This document shows positions 27,089 through 34,280 of a stretch of 64,000 nucleotides of DNA, piece by piece (position 1 is the first letter of the stretch; each line of letters starts with the position of its first letter). Below the pieces are notes generated by a model. The model had not been told where the DNA came from, did no database searches, and was given only the letters and a program-made list of their open reading frames with translations. The stretch covers positions 1 through 64,000 of the IMG/VR virus record IMGVR_UViG_3300044846_004348; one strand, 5' to 3'. The stretch is from a virus. Both the position numbers and the translations under genes were made by a program.

Positions 27089-28111
27089 ATGAAAATACTT
27101 ATTACTGGATCTACGTCATCTCAGTATTCATCTAGGTCTAATGAAAGAATTCCTACTTTTACAGGTTTTGTTAATACTTCTTTGTTAGAAACAGGTCATT
27201 CTGTATTGTGGCAAGAGCCGTCTTTAGAGATGAGTAAAGATTGGTTAGATCAATTCGATAAAATTATTGTTGGAGTCTCCTCTCCTTCTAGTCTTTCAGC
27301 AAATAGAATTTATGGTGCTCTATCTGTAATAAATTATGCAAAAGAGTTAGGTAAACTCATATTATTATTGGATGCACCAGAGCCATATAAGCTTTGGTCT
27401 GGGATTAGAGCTATCTACAACAAACCGTCTGAGTTAGTGAAGCCTTTTTATATTAAAAGATACGAATACTTAGATGTAGTTAATAACGATGAGGCGCATA
27501 GGTTGGTTAATACTGTTGCTGATTTATATAAAAATGAATGGCCTACTACTCTGTATCCATCCAATCCTTGGATCACATCCGATGTTTTAACAAAAAATAT
27601 ACCTAATCTAGATGCCGATAATGCTCATGGTCTATGTTTTGACTCTTTTATTTTGCAAGATATACCTAGATTAAATTTAAACTACGAAGACTATTGGTGC
27701 GTGGATCAGCAGAACACTAAGTGGTCTAAAGACATATCAAAAACTTTGGCTAAACCAGTTATACCTATAAGGGATCACAAATGGCAGAGCCATAATGACG
27801 CTTTAGCAAGGCTTGATTCATCTTTAGGGATGATTATTAGCGTTTATAAAAACTCTGAGCCTTGGTGGTCTGTGATGCTTTCTCATGCTCTTTTACTAGA
27901 GATACCAGTGGTAACGGAGTGGCGTAATACTTCATTTTTAGGGAGTGAGTGGGCTTTTATTCCTGCAGAAATAGAAGACATGAGTCCTGTTGAAAGAAAT
28001 AGTCTTGCTAAAAGACAAAAAAATATATACATAGAATCGATGCCTGATGCAAATGAGGTATTAAAAAAGTTAGAAAACTCCATATTAAACGCCATAAAAA
28101 CTAGTGTTTAA
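27089..28111 (+). CDS. Putative GT-B-type glycosyltransferase-like protein
   Basis: 340 residues; AGAGGAGTAT site before ATG. It starts with a Rossmann-like strand (MKILITGSTS) and contains GKLILLLDAPEPYKLW in mid-protein. Near the C-terminus, EPWWSVMLSHALLLEIPVVT and LGSEWAFIPAEIEDMSPVER resemble the nucleotide-sugar half of GT-B enzymes (a Glu, then an alpha helix, then a Pro-Val strand). I am not certain of the family. A glycosyltransferase in the replication block could modify phage DNA or a virion protein. It follows a terminator, so it probably has its own promoter. Confidence 0.45.
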   Translation: MKILITGSTSSQYSSRSNERIPTFTGFVNTSLLETGHSVLWQEPSLEMSKDWLDQFDKIIVGVSSPSSLSANRIYGALSVINYAKELGKLILLLDAPEPYKLWSGIRAIYNKPSELVKPFYIKRYEYLDVVNNDEAHRLVNTVADLYKNEWPTTLYPSNPWITSDVLTKNIPNLDADNAHGLCFDSFILQDIPRLNLNYEDYWCVDQQNTKWSKDISKTLAKPVIPIRDHKWQSHNDALARLDSSLGMIISVYKNSEPWWSVMLSHALLLEIPVVTEWRNTSFLGSEWAFIPAEIEDMSPVERNSLAKRQKNIYIESMPDANEVLKKLENSILNAIKTSV

Positions 28112-28145
28112 TTGGTAAAATAAACAAACAAAGGAAGGATAAATT

Positions 28146-28565
28146 ATGGCAGATGTAGATATAGAGTGGGTTAAATCCCAACTCGAGGCTGTAAAAGTAA
28201 GAAAAATGGTTGGCGATGCAGTTATAAAACTTATTGATACATGGGCAGATGTAGCTATAACTGATAAATTATCTGAAGAAGCTTTAGATATTTTTAATAA
28301 ACTGTCCCGCAATCAACCTTTAATTGAAATAGATAAAAACGAAGTCTGGGTTCCAGTAACTCCTGGTCAAATAAAAGTTGCAGATGAAGTAAGAGTTAAA
28401 AGTGATGCCTACTCTGGAGATCTTGGTCGTCTGCACAATGGTCGAAGGGGTCGAGTAGTTGGTGTACGTTACGGAGATGTAATTGTTAAATCTACTGACA
28501 ACAAAAAACCAGTACTAGATGGTGCCCACTACAGTCCATATATTTTGGAAAAGTTAGTTAAGTAG
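28146..28565 (+). CDS. Hypothetical protein with KOW-like C-terminal segment
   Basis: 139 residues; AAGGAAGGAT site before ATG. The N-terminal 75 residues are helical (VEWVKSQ-type start, KMVGDAVIKLIDTWADVAI). Residues about 85-120 (VADEVRVKSDAYSGDLGRLH, GRRGRVVGVRYGDVIVK) resemble a KOW-like small beta barrel as in ribosome- and transcription-associated proteins. The stop overlaps the next start by one base. Function unknown. Confidence 0.6.
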   Translation: MADVDIEWVKSQLEAVKVRKMVGDAVIKLIDTWADVAITDKLSEEALDIFNKLSRNQPLIEIDKNEVWVPVTPGQIKVADEVRVKSDAYSGDLGRLHNGRRGRVVGVRYGDVIVKSTDNKKPVLDGAHYSPYILEKLVK

Positions 28566-28780
28566 TGAAATCAGTAGTTCTAAATTTAGAAATACGTGGT
28601 GACTCTTACGCTGATTTAATTTACATAGCTGAAGAGTGTCTTTCTAATTTTTTAGAGGTTGACATAGATGAAATTAACAGGTATGTTCAGTACGAGTTAC
28701 AAGTTTTAGAAGATTTAGATGAAGAAACAGAAACTAAATACGTTGCAGAACTGATAGCGAGGATAAAAGATGGAAATTAA
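28565..28780 (+). CDS. Small acidic hypothetical protein
   Basis: 71 residues; GTG start overlapping the preceding stop (TAGTG), so translation is probably coupled. It is acidic and mostly helical (YADLIYIAEECLSNFLEVDI). No recognised domain. Its end overlaps the next gene by 11 bases. Confidence 0.55.
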   Translation: MKSVVLNLEIRGDSYADLIYIAEECLSNFLEVDIDEINRYVQYELQVLEDLDEETETKYVAELIARIKDGN

Positions 28781-29111
28781 TGAGCAGGCGCAAAAATATA
28801 ACGAGCAAGTAGTTACTCCTCCCGCTAAAGTTTCTGTAAGAGTAGAGGCTTTAAGAGAAGCTGCAAAAATTATTGATGGAGATAGAAACAATCAGTACGG
28901 AAGTCCTGAAGATAATTTTGACAGAACTGCAAAAATTTGGTCTGTAATTTTAGATCATAATGTGACAGCAGAAGATGTAGCAATGATGATGGTTGGGTTA
29001 AAAATGGCACGGTTTGCTGCAAAATCTGGTTTTCAAGGAGATACTTGGATTGATATAGCAGGTTATGCAGGCTGTGGTTATGAAGTAGGAAAGAAAAACA
29101 GTAACTCTTAA
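28770..29111 (+). CDS. DUF6378-type protein
   Basis: 113 residues. The core REAAKIIDGDRNNQYGSPED, NFDRTAKIWSVIL, TAEDVAMMMVGLKMARFA and DTWIDIAGYAGCG is the characteristic pattern of DUF6378, a small helical family widespread in phages. Its function is not established; an all-alpha nucleotide-related fold has been considered for similar sequences. It overlaps the preceding gene by 11 bases. Confidence 0.75.
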   Translation: MEINEQAQKYNEQVVTPPAKVSVRVEALREAAKIIDGDRNNQYGSPEDNFDRTAKIWSVILDHNVTAEDVAMMMVGLKMARFAAKSGFQGDTWIDIAGYAGCGYEVGKKNSNS

Positions 29112-29133
29112 ACTATAAAAAGAAAGAAGTAAA

Positions 29134-29430
29134 GTGGGCAGCCTAAGAAAACCTTCAGAATACGAACGCCCTCTCTGCGCTGAAATAGGTGGAGATCTAT
29201 TTTTTAGCGACGATGTCGACACTAGAAGTACAGATAGTTTAAGAAGATTTAGAATGGCTAAAAAAATTTGTAATAGTTGTGAGCATATCGAAGAGTGCGC
29301 TAGGTGGGGTTTAGAAAATGAAGTTTATGGGATATGGGGTGGGACATCTCCCACTGATAGAAGAGAAACTAGACATAAAAGAAACATAAAACCCCCTGTA
29401 GAAACCCTCTATAACTTAAATATCATATAA
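29134..29430 (+). CDS. WhiB-like iron-sulfur transcription factor
   Basis: 98 residues; GTG start with an AAAGAAAGAAG site. Cys15, Cys46, Cys49 and Cys55 (LCAEIGG, then ICNSCEHIEEC) are the four ligands of a 4Fe-4S cluster, followed by the WhiB turn GIWGG (66-70) and a basic stretch (RRETRHKRN). WhiB proteins occur in Actinobacteria and their phages and bind the sigma factor region 4 and DNA. This is the best single indicator of an actinobacterial host. It may repress or redirect host transcription. Confidence 0.88.
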   Translation: MGSLRKPSEYERPLCAEIGGDLFFSDDVDTRSTDSLRRFRMAKKICNSCEHIEECARWGLENEVYGIWGGTSPTDRRETRHKRNIKPPVETLYNLNII

Positions 29431-29467
29431 AATATACACATAGATATTTAATAGTTGGGAGCGATTT

Positions 29468-29800
29468 ATGTCAGATAAGTTGGCTATGGTTCCTTTTGCT
29501 ACATGTGAAGAGTGTTGGCTATCTGCTCATTCTAAATGGGAGCCACAAAGTATAGATCAGACTGGTAACATAATGATGAAACTAGTTGGTATAGAGGTTC
29601 CTCAAAAAACTAATACGGGTGCTGTTGAAGTCTGCTGTACCTGTGGTTCTGTGACTATTGCTGGTATATATGAGATGAAAAATCCAGAGACTGTTAATTT
29701 TACTAGGGAAGAAGAAGCAGATAAATATGAGTACGACTTAACTCATAGTTTTTTAGAGGCAGACGATGATGATGATTTTAATGAAGATAATCCCTTTTAA
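29468..29800 (+). CDS. Zinc-ribbon-like protein with SSB-like acidic C-terminal tip
   Basis: 110 residues. CEEC (about 13-16) and CCTCG (about 57-61) supply two cysteine pairs for a zinc ribbon. The C-terminus is strongly acidic and ends DDDDDFNEDNPF. That ending resembles the tip of bacterial SSB, which recruits replication proteins. The protein may bind replication partners or mimic SSB, but that is inference. Family not recognised. Confidence 0.6.
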   Translation: MSDKLAMVPFATCEECWLSAHSKWEPQSIDQTGNIMMKLVGIEVPQKTNTGAVEVCCTCGSVTIAGIYEMKNPETVNFTREEEADKYEYDLTHSFLEADDDDDFNEDNPF

Positions 29801-29805
29801 TTAAT

Positions 29806-30144
29806 ATGAAAGATACTAGATTTGGTGACGACTTGTGGCAAGAGTGGGACGGGTTAGAACTCTCTTTTAACAAGTATTCAGAGTCTACTGTTTATTATAC
29901 AAAAGACCACACTAATATTAAAAATGATTTAGTTAGAAGAGCTTTGGCATCGGCTTTACAGAAAGACGGAGTTGCTATCTCTTTAGGTGAAGGTTTTAAA
30001 ATAATAGAAAACTCTAGAGTTGAGTACGGTTGGTCTGGATGTTTAGAAGATGAAGATGTTTTATCTAAATGTGATGAGAATGGTGAGACAGATTACGGTG
30101 ATTTAGTTGTTAACATTGTTCCAATTACTTGGATAGTTTTATAG
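29806..30144 (+). CDS. Hypothetical protein
   Basis: 112 residues; ATG five bases after the previous stop, with only a weak ribosome binding site visible. Mixed alpha/beta composition (NDLVRRALASALQKDGVAIS), ending in a hydrophobic strand (LVVNIVPITWIVL). No domain recognised. Confidence 0.5.
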   Translation: MKDTRFGDDLWQEWDGLELSFNKYSESTVYYTKDHTNIKNDLVRRALASALQKDGVAISLGEGFKIIENSRVEYGWSGCLEDEDVLSKCDENGETDYGDLVVNIVPITWIVL

Positions 30145-30189
30145 TGTGTTTAGTGTATAGTTTATAGTTTTTAGTCTTATGATTGTTGT

Positions 30190-30711
30190 ATGTGGAAACC
30201 TGCTAACAATCTTGAGTGGCAAAGGGATGCGCTGTGCGCAAAACCAAAAAATCGTAACTACATAAATTGGTTTTTTTCTAACAATACTTCCGAAAAATAC
30301 GGGGCAAAGAATATATGTTTTTCTTGCCCTGTAAGAAAAGAATGTCTTCAGTGGGGTTTAGAGCATCGTCAAATCTGGGGTATTTGGGGCGGTAAAGATG
30401 AAGTTGAGATACGAAGGGCTTTATCAGTTTCATATAAAGGTGAAGAGACTAGAAGAAGACGCTACCCAAACTGCCCATACTGTACTGCAAGACCCTCTAA
30501 ATTAAGAACCTCAACCGAGCAGTTGCCTAATGGTGGTAGATGGACAACAGCAAAGGTTGTGACTTGTGACGAGTGTGGTTTTTCTTGGAGAAGTAGAACT
30601 AGTGCAAATGCTGTTGAGGCATACAAAATAGACAGACAAGACAAAATAACTAAAAGATTAAAAGAAAAAGAAAAGTTATCTAAGAAGAAGAGGGGTCGGA
30701 AGAAGAAATAG
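30190..30711 (+). CDS. WhiB-like protein fused to a zinc ribbon and basic tail
   Basis: 173 residues. Residues 10-75 are a WhiB domain with Cys16, Cys43, Cys46 and Cys52 and GIWGG at 64-68. Residues 90-135 add a second cysteine module (CPYC at 95-98, CDECG at 126-130) spaced like a zinc ribbon. The C-terminus is strongly basic and ends KKKRGRKKK, similar to an AT-hook. Typical WhiB proteins are around 80-130 residues and lack the ribbon. The gene converges with the glycosyltransferase gene on the other strand and overlaps it by 32 bases. The role is inferred as a DNA-binding transcription regulator. Confidence 0.82.
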   Translation: MWKPANNLEWQRDALCAKPKNRNYINWFFSNNTSEKYGAKNICFSCPVRKECLQWGLEHRQIWGIWGGKDEVEIRRALSVSYKGEETRRRRYPNCPYCTARPSKLRTSTEQLPNGGRWTTAKVVTCDECGFSWRSRTSANAVEAYKIDRQDKITKRLKEKEKLSKKKRGRKKK

Positions 30712-31768
30712 TTTTTCCACCTATTTCATAGAAAGTTAAGTTTTTTTGTAGTCTCTCATCATTTGGATTTATCTCTACAGCTTTCTTCCCGTACTCTAAT
30801 GCTTCAGAGTACTTACCTAATCTATAGCAAGATATTGCGGCAAAATCGTATGGAGATTCCCCCCAAGCGTCTGCTTCGCAAAGATACTCTAAAGGTTTTT
30901 CTTTAATACTTAAAGTTTCTATGGAGCACTCTAGACAGTTTTTCCAGTCTTGTTTTGAGTAGTAATATTTTGCTAAATCTAGCCAAGGCTCTCTTCTACC
31001 AGGGGCTTGCTCTATTGCTTGTCTAAACCAGTACTCTGCTTTGTCTGTTTCAATTTTACCTAAGTAACGCATTGAAGCCGCACGTTCTGGTGGCCATTGT
31101 GCTCTTGGTAGTTCTAAATGACGTTTAAATTCTTTTGATGCTTCCTCATATCTACCATAAAAATATAACTCTCTAGCGTAATAAAAAGCATTTCTATCAT
31201 CAGATAAATCTTCTTGCACTGCTTGAGCAAGTAGTGGAAGATATTGTGATCTTGGTTTTGTATTATCTGCGTGATGGTGTATTTCTAAATCTACCCATCC
31301 TTGTAGTTCTGGGCTATCACCGTATCTAACTAGAACTTCGTGTACTGGGTGTTTCCAGCGATACCCCCATCTGGTGTGGATTTTATCGCCTCCATATTGT
31401 AATCCTGGTGTTCCATCTTCATTCCAATTCCATGTGTACTGGTATCTAGGACGAGTCCAATTATTTTTTAGTGCTTTTTCTAAGCACTCTCTCCAGCCAG
31501 GTAGTAATACTTCATCCATATCTAAAGCTATGCAGTAGTCTATATCTGTTGGTAGAGATGCAAGACTAGCGTTTCTTGCTACATCGAATCTCCAAGGTTT
31601 TACATATATAGGTAAAACATTTATGCCTAAAGACTTTGCGTGCTGTACAGTTCCATCTGTTGAACCAGTATCTGCAATTAGTAGATAGTCTGCTTCTTTT
31701 GCTGACTCGTACCAAGCGTCTACAAACTGTCTCTCATTTAAAGCTATGGTGTATATCGCTATTTTCAT
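30680..31768 (-). CDS. Family 2 glycosyltransferase with C-terminal TPR-like repeats
   Basis: 362 residues. Residues 1-100 are a GT2 fold: IAIYTIALNER, IADTGSTDGT (31-40), VARNASL (63-69) and the DxD-type motif ALDMDEVLLPGW (81-92). Residues about 200-350 form TPR-like helices (YFYGRYEEASKEFKRHLEL, CYRLGKYSEALEYGKKAVEI). It is the third gene of an operon with the membrane protein (four-base gap) and halogenase. Probable role: transfer of sugar to a glycan, surface structure or virion component. Its 3' end overlaps the convergent WhiB gene. Confidence 0.85.
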   Translation of the reverse strand: MKIAIYTIALNERQFVDAWYESAKEADYLLIADTGSTDGTVQHAKSLGINVLPIYVKPWRFDVARNASLASLPTDIDYCIALDMDEVLLPGWRECLEKALKNNWTRPRYQYTWNWNEDGTPGLQYGGDKIHTRWGYRWKHPVHEVLVRYGDSPELQGWVDLEIHHHADNTKPRSQYLPLLAQAVQEDLSDDRNAFYYARELYFYGRYEEASKEFKRHLELPRAQWPPERAASMRYLGKIETDKAEYWFRQAIEQAPGRREPWLDLAKYYYSKQDWKNCLECSIETLSIKEKPLEYLCEADAWGESPYDFAAISCYRLGKYSEALEYGKKAVEINPNDERLQKNLTFYEIGGKTISSSDPSSS

Positions 31769-31772
31769 ATAT

Positions 31773-32063
31773 TTACCCTATCAGAAAATGTCTTACTATT
31801 GCGGCTATAGCCAAAAAAGACCACAGTATGTTGAACCATATAAGTGTAGGTAGTGTTTTTACTGTAGAAGACCATATTAGCATTAAACTTGATATTAAAG
31901 CAAGTACGTAAAGCCACCATATTTGTATATTAAAAAGTAATCCAGGTATAATTATGACTGCTTTTACTACAAAAGCAAAAAATTCCACACTGTTTTCTCT
32001 ATTCCAATATTTTTTATGGGTCATAGTTTTTAAGGCTACAAACCACTCTTTTTTTATATTCAA
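31773..32063 (-). CDS. Small membrane protein, three predicted transmembrane segments
   Basis: 96 residues. A basic N-terminus (MNIKKEWFVALKTMTHKKYW) is followed by hydrophobic stretches at about 26-45, 47-65 and 72-91. The start overlaps the halogenase stop by four bases (ATGA), so it is translationally coupled. It lies between halogenase and glycosyltransferase genes. It could anchor those enzymes at the membrane, or act in superinfection exclusion or lysis. None of these is shown by sequence. Confidence 0.65.
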   Translation of the reverse strand: MNIKKEWFVALKTMTHKKYWNRENSVEFFAFVVKAVIIIPGLLFNIQIWWLYVLALISSLMLIWSSTVKTLPTLIWFNILWSFLAIAAIVRHFLIG

Positions 32064-33610
32064 GACTTTAGATCCTCTATAAAATCTTTATGTGACATAC
32101 ATTTTTCTACAACTTCATCTTGATTTTTTATAAAAACCTCATAACTATCTGAAATAAAATCATATAGTTTATTAGATTCGTATGTATCTTTGTATGTTTT
32201 TTTATTTATTAAATCTAATCCTTCGCCTACAGAAATCCAACTCTCTAATGGAAACATTTTTGAAGAGAAATCTGTATAGTCCCAGACTCTATAATCTAAA
32301 ATATCTATATAATTTTTTAGTTCTTTAGAGTATGTATCTTTATTGTTAAATTTTTTCCAGAATTCAGTGTCTTTTCTTTTTGTTAAATAATGTAAATGAA
32401 TAAAATCTACAATTTCTTCATTTGCTTTTATAAATTTTTTATTGAATTCCTCTATAACATCATCATTTATATTTATTATACTGTTAAGATTTGACATAGA
32501 ATTTGTTATATTTATTATTGAAACCCATATTGAAGTTGCCTCTAGTGGTTCTATAAAACCAGAAGAAAGTCCTACTGCAATACAATTTTTTACCCATGGT
32601 TTTTTATAGTATCCAGCATTAAATTTAAAAGTTTTAGGAGAGTCTATTTTAAAACCTAAATATTCTTCAATCTCTTTTTTAGCATCTTCTTCAGATACTA
32701 AACTAGAATCAAAAACATACCCGCACCCATACCTGTTTTGAAGTGGTATTTTCCACATCCAACCATATTTCATAGCTATTGACTCGGTGTATGAAGGAAT
32801 ATCTTTATCTATAGGTAGGAAAAAAGGTATGGCAGTGTCTACTGGAAGTTTTTCTTTGTGACTTTTCCACTCAGATTTATAAATTTTTTCAATTATTAAT
32901 CTTTTAAAACCAGAGCAATCAAAAATAAAATCAACTTCTATTTCTTCTTTTGTATCTAAAACTAGTTTAGAAATATTTCCTTCTTTGTCTTGCTTAATAT
33001 CTAGTACTATGCCTTCTACTACATTAATGCCTCTTTCAATTCCTATGCTTTCTAGTGTCTTAGCAAAACTGACTGCATTAAAATGTAAAGCAAAGTAAGA
33101 ATTCATTACATATTTATGTATTGGATCTTGTATAATTTGATTATCGTAATCTGGATGTAAAGTAAATCCTACTTTATCCTTTTCTCCAATTTTTTCAACA
33201 AAATTTACCTGACTTAAAGGTTTGTCTAGTTCTTTAGTTACAACATGTAGAACATTTGTTTTTGGTAAAATTTCTGGGTTGTCAAAAGAAGATAATCCTA
33301 CATTTTCATTAGACAAAAAGCCGTGGTAATAGTAAGAATTATCGCCATTCCAATTTGTAAATTTAATTCCGTTTTTAATAGTGGCATCTGCATCTTTTAT
33401 AATTCTTGATGCTGGTATGTTTAGGTAGTCTAAAAAACTAATTATGCTAGGGGTAGTTCCCTCTCCAGCTCCCAGCACACCAATATCATCAGATTTAACT
33501 AATGTAACATTTGAGTCATAAAATTTTTTCTTAGCGTATAGAGCGGTAAGCCACCCAGCGGTGCCTCCACCTAAAATGACAATTTCATTAAATGATTTGT
33601 TTTTTGACAT
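32060..33610 (-). CDS. Flavin-dependent (tryptophan halogenase family) halogenase
   Basis: 516 residues, full length for the family. Residues 10-20 carry the FAD-binding GGGTAGW. Lys79 in DADATIKNGIKF aligns with the catalytic Lys79 of PrnA/RebH. The family signature WxWxIP is present as WMWKIP (284-289). Glu357 in GFIEPLEATS matches the second catalytic acid. The enzyme would use reduced flavin from a partner reductase, oxygen and halide to halogenate an electron-rich substrate; no reductase gene is visible here. It is the first gene of an operon with a membrane protein and a glycosyltransferase. The substrate is unknown. Confidence 0.9.
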   Translation of the reverse strand: MSKNKSFNEIVILGGGTAGWLTALYAKKKFYDSNVTLVKSDDIGVLGAGEGTTPSIISFLDYLNIPASRIIKDADATIKNGIKFTNWNGDNSYYYHGFLSNENVGLSSFDNPEILPKTNVLHVVTKELDKPLSQVNFVEKIGEKDKVGFTLHPDYDNQIIQDPIHKYVMNSYFALHFNAVSFAKTLESIGIERGINVVEGIVLDIKQDKEGNISKLVLDTKEEIEVDFIFDCSGFKRLIIEKIYKSEWKSHKEKLPVDTAIPFFLPIDKDIPSYTESIAMKYGWMWKIPLQNRYGCGYVFDSSLVSEEDAKKEIEEYLGFKIDSPKTFKFNAGYYKKPWVKNCIAVGLSSGFIEPLEATSIWVSIINITNSMSNLNSIININDDVIEEFNKKFIKANEEIVDFIHLHYLTKRKDTEFWKKFNNKDTYSKELKNYIDILDYRVWDYTDFSSKMFPLESWISVGEGLDLINKKTYKDTYESNKLYDFISDSYEVFIKNQDEVVEKCMSHKDFIEDLKS

Positions 33611-33612
33611 AT

Positions 33613-33624
33613 AGGTATATACCT
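33613..33624. promoter_or_regulatory. Perfect 12-base palindrome before the halogenase start
   Basis: AGGTATATACCT lies three bases upstream of the halogenase ATG and overlaps its AGAGAGG ribosome binding region. It could be an operator half-site pair or a small hairpin affecting initiation. Confidence 0.4.
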
Positions 33625-33661
33625 CTCTGAATCTCTCTGTTATATACTACACTAAACTATT

Positions 33662-34279
33662 TTAATATGGTGTTTTTCCACTAAAACTGTTGTGTGGTGT
33701 TAGTGCCCAAAAAGAGTCCTCTGAGTCCCCATCAAAATAGTTTTCTAAAGAGTTTGTTTTCTGTAGCATAACAGAATCTACAAAAAACACGTCTGTATCT
33801 GACGTTGATCCTGTGACTACTCTTATAATTACATAATTTGCAGAAGCATTTTTTGTAAAAGAGGCAGAAAGTCTAGTCCATTGACCTATTGTTGGTGTGG
33901 TGCTTCCAATATTTGACGCTACAATTGTTGATCCGCCAAGGGTATCGGTTTGTATAACTCTAAAAAAGTTTGTTGCAGTGGTATTACCTTCTTGTTGTTT
34001 TACCCATGCGCTTACAAAATAAGTACCCGCTGTTTCTAGAGGAACTGCTGAATGTGCTACAGCAGAACCACTTACATTGTAAACTTTTAAACAAGCAGAT
34101 CCATTTACAGAGTCTGTAGTAACTCTTTCAAAAGTAGCTCCTGCCACACCAGACCAGTTACCTGTACCTACCTCAAAGGATGGGTTCTGTATATAGTTAA
34201 CTTTGTAACCAAGTAATCTAGGTTCCTGAGTATTCTTTAAGTTACCTGCTGCCCCTACTATACCTACCGTTGATGGCAT
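33662..34279 (-). CDS. Carbohydrate-binding-module-like virion protein
   Basis: 205 residues. The middle has the jelly-roll pattern of CBM4/9-type domains: NYIQNPSFEVGTGNWSG, ACLKVYNVSGSAV, YFVSAWVKQQEG, GQWTRLSASFTKNASANYVI and VFFVDSVMLQK. The C-terminus YFDGDSEDSFWALTPHNSFS is a pattern often seen at the end of such domains in phage structural proteins. It lies at the end of the fibre gene cluster, one base after the collagen-like gene upstream of it, and probably binds surface glycans. Confidence 0.7.
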   Translation of the reverse strand: MPSTVGIVGAAGNLKNTQEPRLLGYKVNYIQNPSFEVGTGNWSGVAGATFERVTTDSVNGSACLKVYNVSGSAVAHSAVPLETAGTYFVSAWVKQQEGNTTATNFFRVIQTDTLGGSTIVASNIGSTTPTIGQWTRLSASFTKNASANYVIIRVVTGSTSDTDVFFVDSVMLQKTNSLENYFDGDSEDSFWALTPHNSFSGKTPY

Positions 34280-34280
34280 A

